Shown: positions 1 to 7,411 of the stretch, piece after piece
How the letters are laid out: each line of letters opens with the position of its first letter
Position numbering within the stretch: position 1 is the stretch's first letter
Origin: Streptomyces tendae
GTDB lineage: Bacteria > Actinomycetota > Actinomycetes > Streptomycetales > Streptomycetaceae
Reading direction: 5' to 3'
Assembly: GCF_008632955.1 (NCBI RefSeq)
Contig: NZ_CP043959.1
Span: 5,084,001-5,148,000 of the forward strand
DNA: 64,000 nucleotides
The notes under the pieces: model-generated
The model's database searches: none
What the model was told of the DNA's origin: nothing
Seen by the model: the letters and a program-made list of their open reading frames with translations, nothing else
Made by a program: the position numbers and the translations under genes

Positions 1-95
1 TTCAGCTCGCGCATCAACTGTGCCGCGCGGTCGAGGGTTTCGTGCGCGGGGATCCACTGGGCGCCGCGGTGCATGATGTCTCCGGCGGTGGTCAT
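1..95 (-). CDS. CBS domain protein, N-terminal fragment
   Basis: Only the first 31 codons lie in the window; the gene runs off the left edge. The start is ATG at 95, preceded by a GGGAGG-type ribosome binding site. The visible protein (MTTAGDIMHRGAQWIPAHET, then LDRAAQLMREL) matches the opening of a CBS domain: the 'A-x-D-I-M' entry, the threonine-containing strand and the 'T-L-x-x-A-x-x-L-M' helix. CBS pairs bind adenine nucleotides and act as energy sensors; in Streptomyces such small stand-alone proteins are common. Which protein follows the domain cannot be seen. Confidence 0.7.
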   Translation of the reverse strand, partial: MTTAGDIMHRGAQWIPAHETLDRAAQLMREL

Positions 96-267
96 GAGGT
101 ACCTCCCGGTGCCGGACGGCCGGCGCGGCGCGGGGGCGCGCCGCGAGTCCCGACGCCCTTCATTGTCGCCGGGTCGTCGGCGGACGGCACCCGCAGCACA
201 GGCTTCGTGGCCCGCGCCCCAGGTGCGCGACCGGCGTCCCAGGTCCGGGAGCGGGGCCCGCGCGGTC

Positions 268-900
268 TCAGCCGCGCCAGGCCGGACGGCGGGGGTCGTC
301 GGCCCGCACCAGCACGTCGGCCGTGGCGGCCGGGTCGGTCTCCTCCTCGTAGCGCTCGAAGGCGGGGAGCGTCCAGTGCTCGGCCTCGGGGGTGCGGCGG
401 CGCAGCGCACCGGTTGAGAGGAGGAGGTGGACACTCAGATCGAAGGGGAACCAGTGACGCAGCAGAAGCGGTCCGTGCAGCAACAGCACGCCACCGGGTG
501 GCAGTTGGACGTAAGGGCTGCGGGTGGCGCGGTCGGTGGCCGGGTCCCAGAGGTCGGGCAGCACCCGCCCGCTGCCGCCGGGCCCGAGCGGGTCGAACAC
601 CTCACGCCACAGGGCGCCGGTGTCGTACCAGCCGCCGTAGTAGGACTCCAGGTCCTGGTGGCCGTATTCGAGCCGGACCGAGGCGGGGCGCAGGAAGCCG
701 TCCGTGCCCACGACCAGGCTGGGGCGGCCCCCCGCGCGCAGTGCCTCGGCGAGGCGTTCGGCGAGGTCGCCCGGGCGGGCGGCCGGGGCACCGTCGAGGG
801 CGACGCGGGGCCAGGGGGCGCCGTCGGCCGTCTCGAGCTCCAGCAGGCGCTCGGCGAGCAGGTCGACGAGCCGGTCCCAGGTGATCGCTTCGAGTCGCAC
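268..900 (-). CDS. uridine kinase-like protein with degenerate P-loop
   Basis: The protein has the body of actinobacterial 'uridine kinase' family NTPases: a VALDG strand near residue 35 and a long central region with 'DLWDPATDRATRSPY' and 'PPGGVLLLHGPLLL'. Where the Walker A lysine is expected the sequence is DGAPAARPGDLA, so the usual GxxxxGK[ST] loop is missing. I recall the same change in Streptomyces relatives, so the function may not be phosphate transfer. The start is uncertain. GTG at 900 gives the family-like opening VRLEAITWDRL but has no good ribosome binding site; the frame is open back to an ATG at 972. Confidence 0.75.
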   Translation of the reverse strand: MRLEAITWDRLVDLLAERLLELETADGAPWPRVALDGAPAARPGDLAERLAEALRAGGRPSLVVGTDGFLRPASVRLEYGHQDLESYYGGWYDTGALWREVFDPLGPGGSGRVLPDLWDPATDRATRSPYVQLPPGGVLLLHGPLLLRHWFPFDLSVHLLLSTGALRRRTPEAEHWTLPAFERYEEETDPAATADVLVRADDPRRPAWRG

Positions 901-1123
901 AGGGCCATGATGCGTCACGTCCCCGGTGGCGTTCGAAGCGCCGGGAGAGCCCGAGCCCGGCACCTGCGGCACCCGCGGTGCCTACCTGCGAACGCGGAGC
1001 GTGGACGATCGCGCATGGCCGTGCGCCGCTCGGCCATGGCCCGCAGTGTGCGGGGCGCGTTGACTGGTGGTGACGGCGACCGGGAGGGAGTCCCGGTGCC
1101 AGGGACGGCGGGGGTGACGGCAC

Positions 1124-1606
1124 ATGGGCGACGGGCCGTATCTGGTGCTGACGATGCTGGGTGTGCTCGGGACCGGGGTGGTGGCCGGGGTGTTCTGCGC
1201 GTTCTCGACGTTCGTGATGCGAGGGCTCGCGGCGGTGCCGCCGGCGCGGGGCGTGGCCGCGATGCAGGCGATCAACGTGGCGGCGGTGCGAGCGCCGTTC
1301 ATGCTGGTGTTCCTCGGCTCGACGGTGCTGTGCGCGGTGCTGACGGCGGTGACGTGCGTGGTGTGGCCGGACGAGGGGGCGGTCGCGTCGCTGGTGGGCG
1401 GTGCCCTGTACCTGTGCGGGTCGTTCGGGCTGACCGTGGTGGCGCACATACCCCGCAACGACCGGCTGGCCCGGCTGGAGGCGGACAGCGCGGAGGCCGC
1501 CGCGTACTGGCCGGTGTACGTGCGCGGGTGGACCCGGTGGAACCACGTCCGCGCCCTGGCCTCCGCCGGTGCGGCGCTGGCGTACCTCCTCGCCCTCACC
1601 GGTTGA
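1124..1606 (+). CDS. DUF1772 (anthrone oxygenase-like) membrane protein
   Basis: A 160-residue protein with about four hydrophobic segments: residues 6-28 (including GVVAGVFCAFSTFVMRGL), about 58-78, 88-108 and the C-terminal 140-158. The opening with GxxxGVFxxFS and the later 'INxAAVRAPFMLVF' and 'HIPRND' blocks are typical of DUF1772. That family is related to the anthrone oxygenase fold, but most bacterial members have no proven reaction. The ATG is preceded by GGGGGTGAC. It stands alone between the kinase-like gene and gltD. Confidence 0.8.
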   Translation: MGDGPYLVLTMLGVLGTGVVAGVFCAFSTFVMRGLAAVPPARGVAAMQAINVAAVRAPFMLVFLGSTVLCAVLTAVTCVVWPDEGAVASLVGGALYLCGSFGLTVVAHIPRNDRLARLEADSAEAAAYWPVYVRGWTRWNHVRALASAGAALAYLLALTG

Positions 1607-1772
1607 CGTACCGACGCCCGCACCAGGTCCCACCTGCGCGGCAGGGGCAGGCAGGGTCCCGTGCGGACGCCGTCGGGCGCGCTGCGGGAGGGGGTGGGCG
1701 GACGTATCGTGTTCGCAGCAGTGCCGCCCGACGACGCACGGCCTGTCACCCGCCCACGCAAGGAACACGGCC

Positions 1773-3263
1773 ATGGCCGATCCCAAGGGTTTCCTCACCA
1801 CGCCCCGCCAGGACTGGCCGCGCCGGCCCGTGGAGGAACGGGTCCGCGACTGGGACGAGGTGTACGTCCCCGGAGGGCTGCTGCCGATCATCAGCACGCA
1901 GGCGGACCGGTGCATGGACTGCGGTGTGCCGTTCTGCCACGAGGCCTGCCCGCTGGGCAATCTCATCCCGGAGTGGAACGACCTGGTGTCGCGGGAGGAC
2001 TGGCGGGCGGCGGCGGAGCGTCTGCACGCCACCAACAACTTCCCCGAGTTCACGGGGAGGCTGTGTCCGGCTCCGTGCGAGGCGGGCTGTGTGCTCGCCA
2101 TCAACCAGCCGGCGGTCACGATCAAGAACGTCGAGTGCGCGATCGCCGACCGGGCCTGGGAGGAGGGTTTCGCGGCACCGGCCCCGCCGGACCGGCTCTC
2201 CGGCCGTACGGTCGCGGTCATCGGCTCGGGCCCCACCGGGCTGGCCGCGGCCCAGCAGCTGACCCGGGCCGGGCACACGGTCGCCGTGTACGAGCGGGAC
2301 GACCGGATCGGTGGACTGATGCGCTACGGCATCCCCGAGTTCAAGATGGAGAAGCACCATCTGGAGCGGCGGGTGGAGCAGATGCGGGCCGAGGGCACGA
2401 AGTTCCGTACCTCCACCACGGTCGGCCGGGACGTGGACGCGGCGGAGCTGCGGAGCCGTTACGACGCGCTGGTGATCGCCACGGGGGCGACGGCGTGGCG
2501 GGAGCTTCCGGTACCGGGACGTGAGCTCGCGGGGATCCACCAGGCCATGGAGTACCTGCCGCTGGCCAACCGGGTGCGCGAAGGGGACCTGGAGACGTCG
2601 CCGCTGTCCGCGGAGGGCCGGCACGTCGTCATCGTCGGGGGCGGCGACACGGGCGCCGATTGTCTGGGCACGGCGGTGCGGGAGCGGGCCGCGTCGGTCA
2701 CCCAGCTCGACATCTACCACCGGCCGGGCGCCGAACGCGACGAGGAGGCCGAGCCCTGGCCGACCTATCCGAAGCTGTACCGGCTGTCGGCGGCGCACGA
2801 GGAGGCGGGTGCGCTGGGGACGGCACCGGCGGCGGATGCGGACGCGCGGCTGTTCGCGGCGTCGACGCTGCGCTTCGAAGGGGACGGGGAGGGGCGCGTG
2901 AGCGCGCTGCGTCTGGTGGAGGTGGACGCGGGGCGTCGGCCGGTGCCGGGCACGGAGCGGGTGCTGCCCGCCGACATGGTGCTGCTCGCGCTCGGTTTCT
3001 CCGGGCCCGATCAGCGTGACGGGCTGACCGCCCAGCTCGGTGTGAAGCTGGAGCCCCGCGGCACCGTGGCGCGCGGGGCGGACTTCGCCACGAACGTGCC
3101 GGGGGTCTTCGCGGCGGGGGACGCCGCCCGGGGGCAGTCGCTGATCGTGTGGGCCATCGCGGAGGGCCGGGCCGTGGCGGCTGCGGTGGACGGCTACCTG
3201 ACGGGCGGCACATCCCGCCTGCCGGCACCGATCGGCCCGTACGACCGGCCGATGACGGCCTGA
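1773..3263 (+). CDS. gltD: orphan glutamate synthase small subunit (GltD paralogue)
   Basis: A 496-residue flavoprotein of the GltD/dihydropyrimidine dehydrogenase type. The N-terminal [4Fe-4S] cysteines are at C47, C50, C55, C59 and C98, C102, C106. The FAD loop GSGPTG is at 151-156, the NADPH loop GGGDTG at 289-294, and a C-terminal GVFAAGDAARGQSLIVWAI segment closes the FAD site. The start ATG follows AAGGAA and gives the family opening MADPKGFL. It is strongly similar to the GltD at 57911-59374, yet no large subunit lies beside it. It may serve GltB in place of the operon copy, or pass NADPH electrons to another acceptor. The last 24 bases are echoed downstream in a tandem repeat. Confidence 0.93.
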   Translation: MADPKGFLTTPRQDWPRRPVEERVRDWDEVYVPGGLLPIISTQADRCMDCGVPFCHEACPLGNLIPEWNDLVSREDWRAAAERLHATNNFPEFTGRLCPAPCEAGCVLAINQPAVTIKNVECAIADRAWEEGFAAPAPPDRLSGRTVAVIGSGPTGLAAAQQLTRAGHTVAVYERDDRIGGLMRYGIPEFKMEKHHLERRVEQMRAEGTKFRTSTTVGRDVDAAELRSRYDALVIATGATAWRELPVPGRELAGIHQAMEYLPLANRVREGDLETSPLSAEGRHVVIVGGGDTGADCLGTAVRERAASVTQLDIYHRPGAERDEEAEPWPTYPKLYRLSAAHEEAGALGTAPAADADARLFAASTLRFEGDGEGRVSALRLVEVDAGRRPVPGTERVLPADMVLLALGFSGPDQRDGLTAQLGVKLEPRGTVARGADFATNVPGVFAAGDAARGQSLIVWAIAEGRAVAAAVDGYLTGGTSRLPAPIGPYDRPMTA

Positions 3264-3360
3264 CTAACCCCTACGACCGGCCGATGACGCCCTGACGCGC
3301 TCGTACGCCCCGGCAGACGACGCCCTGACGCGCTCGTACGCCCCGGCAGACGACAGCCTG
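3240..3360 (+). repeat. 32-33 bp tandem repeat copied from the end of gltD
   Basis: The tail of gltD from 3240 (TACGACCGGCCGATGACG) recurs at 3272, then in a diverged form at about 3304 and 3337. The segments 3286-3318 and 3319-3351 are two perfect 33-base copies. Each unit ends in a CTGA or CTG, as if the stop-codon end of the gene had been duplicated three times and then drifted. Confidence 0.85.
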
Positions 3361-3565
3361 TGGCTCACGGGGCTAGGCGCCCCGGCGGGTGACGATCCGA
3401 CTCCCCTGCCCGAGCCGATGACCGACCGAACCGCCCGGCTGGTTGCCGAAGCCTGACTCCGCGCCCGCCCACGACGAACGCCCGCCCCCCACCCCGTGGC
3501 CGGAACCCGCCGCCCCCGCCCCTCCCCCTAGGCAGCCAACCCGGCCGGCATCGGCACACACGCCG

Positions 3566-3607
3566 CCGCCCCTGGACCCCCGGTACGAACCGGGCGTCCA
3601 GGGGCGG
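3566..3607. terminator. strong hairpin terminator between convergent genes
   Basis: A 12-bp perfect arm (3566-3577 with 3596-3607), one mismatch, then a 6-bp inner stem closed by an ACGA loop. It lies 11 bases beyond the stop of the minus-strand methyltransferase and 300 bases beyond gltD, so it can serve both directions. There is no U-tract, as usual in Streptomyces. Confidence 0.8.
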
Positions 3608-3617
3608 GTGCGTGGGA

Positions 3618-4421
3618 CTACGGCTTGCGGGCCACCGCCCCGTAGCCCGGGATGACCCCGTCCTCCTGGCCCGGGACCGGGTCGCCCAGTTCGGGGTGCC
3701 ACAGGTGCGGCACCTCGACGCCCGGCTCCACGAGGTCCAGGCCGTCGAAGAACCGGGTGAACTCCTCGCGGCTGCGCAGCGCCAGCGTGACGCCCGCCGC
3801 CCTAAGCTTCGCGACGGCCGCTTCCGACTCCTCGGGCGTGAAGTCGGCCGTGGCGTGGCTGATCACCAGGTGGCTGCCCGAGGGCATCGCGTCCAGCAGC
3901 CGCCGCACCAGCTCGTGCGCGCCGTCCTCGTCGGGGACGAAGTGCAGCAGGGCGATGAGCGAAAGACCGATCGGCTCGTCGAAGTCGAGGATCTTGCGCG
4001 CGCCCTCCAGGATCGTGTCCGGGTCGCGGACGTCGGCCTGGAGGTAGTCGGTGACCCCCTCGTCCGTGCCGCGCAGCAGTGCCGCCGCGTGGGCCAGCAC
4101 GATGGGGTCGTTGTCGCAGTACACGACGCGGGCATCCGGCGCGATGCGCTGGGCCACCTGGTGCAGGTTCGGCTCGGTGGGTATGCCCGTGCCGACGTCC
4201 AGGAACTGGCGCACGCCCTGTCCGGCGAGCCAGCGCGTGGCCCGCTGCATGAACGCCCGGTTCACGCGTGCCATGACCGGCACCCGCGGGTCCAGGGCGA
4301 GCATCTGCCGGCCCATGGCCTCGTCGACCGGGTAGTTGTCCTTGCCGCCGAGGTACCAGTCGTACATCCGCGCGGGATGCGGCCTGGTGGTGTCGATCTC
4401 CACGGGGTGCTGCCCGGTCAT
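3618..4421 (-). CDS. SAM-dependent methyltransferase, DUF574 type
   Basis: A 267-residue protein of the actinobacterial DUF574 (Methyltransf_19) family. The conserved opening 'DTTRPHPARMYDWYLGGKDN' and the SAM-binding strand 'QFLDVGTGIPTEPN' are both present, followed by the acidic 'VVYCDNDPIVLAHA' that would hold the SAM ribose. The start at 4421 has GGAG seven bases upstream; an ATG eight codons earlier lacks one. Family members are numerous in Streptomyces and their substrates are largely unknown. Its neighbours are DUF397 and XRE/DUF5753 genes, a common developmental-regulator neighbourhood. The promoter region contains a heptamer repeat. Confidence 0.88.
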   Translation of the reverse strand: MTGQHPVEIDTTRPHPARMYDWYLGGKDNYPVDEAMGRQMLALDPRVPVMARVNRAFMQRATRWLAGQGVRQFLDVGTGIPTEPNLHQVAQRIAPDARVVYCDNDPIVLAHAAALLRGTDEGVTDYLQADVRDPDTILEGARKILDFDEPIGLSLIALLHFVPDEDGAHELVRRLLDAMPSGSHLVISHATADFTPEESEAAVAKLRAAGVTLALRSREEFTRFFDGLDLVEPGVEVPHLWHPELGDPVPGQEDGVIPGYGAVARKP

Positions 4422-4462
4422 GACAAGCTCCGTAACTGTCCGCAAGCCTTAGTGATCAATAC

Positions 4463-4510
4463 AGTGCCAAGTGCTGAGTGTCGAGCGCCAATGCCGAGTG
4501 CCAAGTGCCA
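4463..4510. repeat. heptamer tandem repeat, consensus AGTGCCA
   Basis: Seven contiguous units: AGTGCCA (4463), AGTGCTG, AGTGTCG, AGCGCCA, ATGCCG (six bases), AGTGCCA (4497), AGTGCCA (4504). The unit junctions create CCAAGTG, the half-site seen in two palindromes near the XRE/ATPase genes. The array lies 42-90 bases upstream of the methyltransferase start and just past the DUF397 stop. Confidence 0.85.
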
Positions 4511-4545
4511 AGGGAGAAAAAGCAAGGTAGTGCGGCAAGCGGGGG

Positions 4546-4830
4546 TCAGGACAGCAGGAAATCCGCCTCTCCGGCCTTGGCCCCCTCGATGAAGGCCGTC
4601 ATCTCGGCGGAGGTGTAGATGAGCGCCGGTCCGTCCGGGTCGGTGGACTGGCGGACGGCGATGCGGCCGTCGTCGAGCTTCATCGCCTCGAGGCAGTTGC
4701 CGCCGTTGCCACCGCTCCAGGGCTTGTGCCAGCCCTCGCTGCCCAGCTCCCGCGCGGGCATGCCGTTGTAGATCCTCCCGGCGTGCGCCCGCGCACGCGG
4801 CTGGGTCTTCGGGGGCTTGATGAGTTCCAT
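4546..4830 (-). CDS. DUF397 domain protein
   Basis: A 94-residue protein with the DUF397 core: 'W.KPWSGGNGGNCLEAMKLDDGRIAVRQSTDPDGPALIYTSAEM..FI.GAKAGEADFL'. DUF397 proteins are almost always encoded beside XRE/DUF5753 regulators and are thought to act as their partner or antagonist; the biochemistry is not settled. The ATG directly follows the TGA of the upstream regulator with no bases between, so the two are translationally coupled. Confidence 0.92.
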   Translation of the reverse strand: MELIKPPKTQPRARAHAGRIYNGMPARELGSEGWHKPWSGGNGGNCLEAMKLDDGRIAVRQSTDPDGPALIYTSAEMTAFIEGAKAGEADFLLS

Positions 4831-5691
4831 TCACAGCTCCTTGCGGAGATCCCGGAGGATCTCCTTCGTGCGATGTGCCGTGGCGGCCTGGGCCGCCATG
4901 CGGTCCATGACCTCGAGGTGGGTCGCCACCTCGGTGCGCGCGTCCAGGTAGACGGCGCCGGTCAGGTACTCGCTGTAGACCATGTCCGGCAGTTCGGGCA
5001 TGGCGAATCGGAACAGCACGAACGGCCCGTACGTGCCGGGGTGCGGCCCGCTGTCGAAGGTCGCGACCTGAAGCGTCACATTGGGCAGCGCCGCCGCTTC
5101 GAGCAGCTTGTCGATCTGTGCACGCATCACCTCCGGGCCGCCGACCCGGCGGCGGAGCGCGGTCTCGTCCATGACGACCCACAGTCGGGGCGCGTCCTCA
5201 CGGGTGAGCAGTTCCTGCCGTTGCATGCGCAGGTCGACGTGGCGCTCTATGTCGTCGGGCCGGGTCTGCCCTATGGCACCGGAGCGCAGCACGCCGCGCG
5301 CGTAGTCCTCGGTCTGGAGCAGTCCGGGGACGAAGTGGGGTTCGTAGCTGCGGATGAGGGAGGCCGCACCCTCCAGGCTGACGTACATGGAGAACCAGCC
5401 GGGCAGGATGTCGTGGAAGCGCTGCCACCAGCCGGGCTTGTTGGCGTCCTCCGCCAGCTGCACGAAGGCGTCGGCCTCCTCGTCGGAGACACCGTAGGCC
5501 TTCAGCAGCAGCTGGAGGTACGGGATCTTGAGCGCGACCTCGGCCATCTCCATGCGGCGTACGGTGGCGGGGGCGACGCGCAGGATGCGGGCGGCCTCCT
5601 CCCGCTTGAGACCGGCGCGCTCGCGCAGGTCCAGCAGGCGGCGCCCGAGGACGACCTGCCCCACCGTCGGCGCGGACCGGGGTTCACTCAC
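4831..5691 (-). CDS. XRE-family regulator with DUF5753 domain
   Basis: A 286-residue regulator. Residues about 10-65 form an XRE helix-turn-helix ('LGRRLLDLRERAGLKREEAA', then RILRVAPATVRRME), and the rest is the DUF5753 sensor-like domain beginning near 'WWQRFHDILPGWFSMYVSLE' and including 'FVPGLLQTEDYARGVL'. The GTG at 5691 is chosen because GGAGG sits seven bases before it; an upstream ATG at 5772 has no such site. It is divergent from the ATPase at 5915 and likely regulates the shared intergenic region, which holds a perfect palindrome. WhiJ-type regulators have the same architecture and similar DUF397 and ATPase neighbours. Confidence 0.92.
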   Translation of the reverse strand: MSEPRSAPTVGQVVLGRRLLDLRERAGLKREEAARILRVAPATVRRMEMAEVALKIPYLQLLLKAYGVSDEEADAFVQLAEDANKPGWWQRFHDILPGWFSMYVSLEGAASLIRSYEPHFVPGLLQTEDYARGVLRSGAIGQTRPDDIERHVDLRMQRQELLTREDAPRLWVVMDETALRRRVGGPEVMRAQIDKLLEAAALPNVTLQVATFDSGPHPGTYGPFVLFRFAMPELPDMVYSEYLTGAVYLDARTEVATHLEVMDRMAAQAATAHRTKEILRDLRKEL

Positions 5692-5862
5692 GCTCCACCT
5701 CCCTCGAACAAATCCTGACAGCCCGGCGGCGCCATTCGATGATCTGCCACGGAGACCGCTCGAACCGAACACACATTCGAATCAATCTTCGGCGATCCCA
5801 ACTGGCGCCGCGCGAGGTCCTGTTGCGAGCAGTGTGCCACGCCGGTCCAGACCGTCACACAG

Positions 5863-5883
5863 CACTCTGCATTTTTCAGAGTG
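5863..5883. promoter_or_regulatory. inverted repeat CACTCTG-N7-CAGAGTG
   Basis: A perfect 7-bp inverted repeat with an A/T-rich 7-base centre, one base before the palindrome at 5884. It lies in the divergent region between the regulator and ATPase genes. It could be an operator or a small hairpin; there is no gene end here that would need a terminator. Confidence 0.55.
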
Positions 5884-5898
5884 ACACTTGCCAAGTGT
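5884..5898. promoter_or_regulatory. palindromic operator candidate ACACTTGCCAAGTGT
   Basis: A perfect 7-bp inverted repeat around one central C, 17 bases before the ATPase start at 5915. A near copy, CACTGCCAAGTG, lies at 7356-7367 before the small gene at 7070-7255. The half-site also recurs in the heptamer array at 4463-4510. Binding by the local XRE regulator is an inference. Confidence 0.6.
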
Positions 5899-5914
5899 TC
5901 ACGGCGGGGCGATA

Positions 5915-6592
5915 GTGGCAAGCGTGATTCCGTCCGCGCCCTTAGGAACAGACGCCGCCGCGGCCTCCGTCGACCTCGGCGCCGCCCCGGCCACCGCCCC
6001 TTCGGGGGATGACGCCGTGCGCCGGTTCCGTTTCGAACTGGCCGCCCACCCGGGTTCCCCTGCCCGGGCCAGACGGCTGACCCGGGCCCGGCTGTCCGGC
6101 TGGTCGGTGTGCGAGGACACCTGCGACACCGCGGCCCTGGTCGTCTCCGAACTGGTCACCAACGCCATCGTGCACACCGCGAGCAGCCATGTCGTCTGCG
6201 AGCTGCACGACGGTGACGACCTGGTGCGCATAGCCGTGCGGGACGAGGGCTGCGCGCCGGACCGGCCCCGGGCGAACACCCGGCAGCAGCCGGAGGAGGA
6301 GCACGGGAGGGGACTGCTCCTCGTCGACGCCCTGTGCCACGCGTGGGGCGCCCACGAGCACGGTCCCGGCCTGCTGGTCTGGGCGGAACTCCCGCGCCAG
6401 GCGGACACCCCGCACGAACCCGCCGAACCCCACAACGACCTCGGCTGGGGCGCCCGGCCCAAGCCCGGCCCGGCCGGCGGCTCGGAGGACGGCGACAGCG
6501 ACGGCGACGAGAGCGCCCGTTCGCACCCGGCGGAGAAGAGGCTCGACCTCCCCGCGGGGCGGCATCCCGGCCGGGACGGAGGACGCGCGTGA
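5915..6592 (+). CDS. ATP-binding protein, RsbW-like anti-sigma kinase family
   Basis: A 225-residue GHKL ATPase of the short Streptomyces type. The N box is 'LVVSELVTNAIVHTASS', the G1 region 'IAVRDEGCAPD' and the G2 region 'EEHGRGLLLVDALCHAWG'. After about residue 165 comes a low-complexity charged tail. Family members bind ATP and can act as anti-sigma factors or protein kinases. Start choice: GTG at 5915 follows a GGCGGGGCG stretch; the TTG at 5888 would place the operator palindrome inside the gene. The stop overlaps the start of the next gene (GTGA). Confidence 0.88.
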   Translation: MASVIPSAPLGTDAAAASVDLGAAPATAPSGDDAVRRFRFELAAHPGSPARARRLTRARLSGWSVCEDTCDTAALVVSELVTNAIVHTASSHVVCELHDGDDLVRIAVRDEGCAPDRPRANTRQQPEEEHGRGLLLVDALCHAWGAHEHGPGLLVWAELPRQADTPHEPAEPHNDLGWGARPKPGPAGGSEDGDSDGDESARSHPAEKRLDLPAGRHPGRDGGRA

Positions 6593-7041
6593 CGGGCGCC
6601 GGCGGCACCCGCGTGGTGAGCCTGGACTCACTGGTCCGCCTGCAGCGCGGACGGACGGCCACGGACACACCCCGGCGCCTTCCGGTCCCCGACGGCATGA
6701 CCGCCCCGATGGGCTGCGACGCGGTGGCGGTGCCCGCCCGCTTCGGCCCGTTGGTCCTGCCCCGGCTGCCTCGCGTGGGGTGCGTCTACGCCGACGAGGC
6801 GCACTGGTGGTGGCTGGTCCCGTCCGACTCCGACTACGCCCTGGACTGGCCCGCCCCCGCGCACTACGCGGCCGGCGCGGTCCTCCCCGACGGCCCGGCC
6901 GCCACGGGCGACGCCGGCCTCCCGGGTCTCATCCACCGCCCGGACGGCACGCTCCCCTACACGCCGCCGATACCGCTCTACCTGGCCCTGTGCCGGCTCA
7001 CCGGGACCACCCCGGCCTGGTCACGCCCCGTCACCGCCTGA
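6589..7041 (+). CDS. conserved hypothetical protein coupled to the ATPase
   Basis: A 150-residue protein starting at GTG 6589, with GGAGG six bases upstream, and overlapping the ATPase stop by four bases. I do not recognise a domain. It has no membrane segment. The middle carries an aromatic cluster ('DEAHWWWLVPSDSDYALDWP') and the C-terminal part is 'GTLPYTPPIPLYLALCRLTG'. I recall similar proteins downstream of these ATPases in other Streptomyces, so it probably works in the same regulatory unit. Confidence 0.75.
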   Translation: MTGAGGTRVVSLDSLVRLQRGRTATDTPRRLPVPDGMTAPMGCDAVAVPARFGPLVLPRLPRVGCVYADEAHWWWLVPSDSDYALDWPAPAHYAAGAVLPDGPAATGDAGLPGLIHRPDGTLPYTPPIPLYLALCRLTGTTPAWSRPVTA

Positions 7042-7069
7042 CGGCCTCCGACGGCCCCTCGCGGACCGC

Positions 7070-7255
7070 TCAGGCCACCACCTCACCGCCGGCGCGCTCG
7101 CCGCGGACGATCACCAGGAACATGTCGGTCGCGAGGTCCATGACAACCTCGGCGGGCAGGCCCTCCAGGCGCCGCGCGTGCGCGAACTCCTCCGCGGGCC
7201 ATGAGCCGCGCGGTCCACCTGCGGGAAAGCGTTCGAGCACTGTTCGCCCGTTCAC
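7070..7255 (-). CDS. small conserved protein, 61 aa
   Basis: Starts at GTG 7255 with GGAGG seven bases before it; the frame is open upstream to 7300 but has no better site. The sequence ('VLERFPAGGPRGSWPAEEFA', then HARRLEGLPAEVVMDLATDMFLVIV) is acidic-amphipathic with a hydrophobic C-terminal strand. Small proteins of this kind occur near XRE/DUF397 genes in Streptomyces. No known fold is recognised. The palindrome-like CACTGCCAAGTG lies about 100 bases upstream. Confidence 0.72.
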   Translation of the reverse strand: MNGRTVLERFPAGGPRGSWPAEEFAHARRLEGLPAEVVMDLATDMFLVIVRGERAGGEVVA

Positions 7256-7355
7256 CCTGCCACCTCCATGTAGCGCTGTACTCGTAGAGTTAAACGCCAA
7301 CCATGGGGCGAACGCCTCGTCCGGTGACGGTACTGAGACGTAGTTGACACCCGTT

Positions 7356-7367
7356 CACTGCCAAGTG
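7356..7367. promoter_or_regulatory. operator-like site CACTGCCAAGTG
   Basis: CACT-GCCA-AGTG is a one-base-shorter version of the palindrome at 5884-5898. It is oriented so that it could act on the small minus-strand gene at 7070-7255. Confidence 0.45.
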
Positions 7368-7411
7368 TGAGCGCGCTCTCAGCTTTTCGGAGTAATCCGT
7401 CACCGTCCGTG

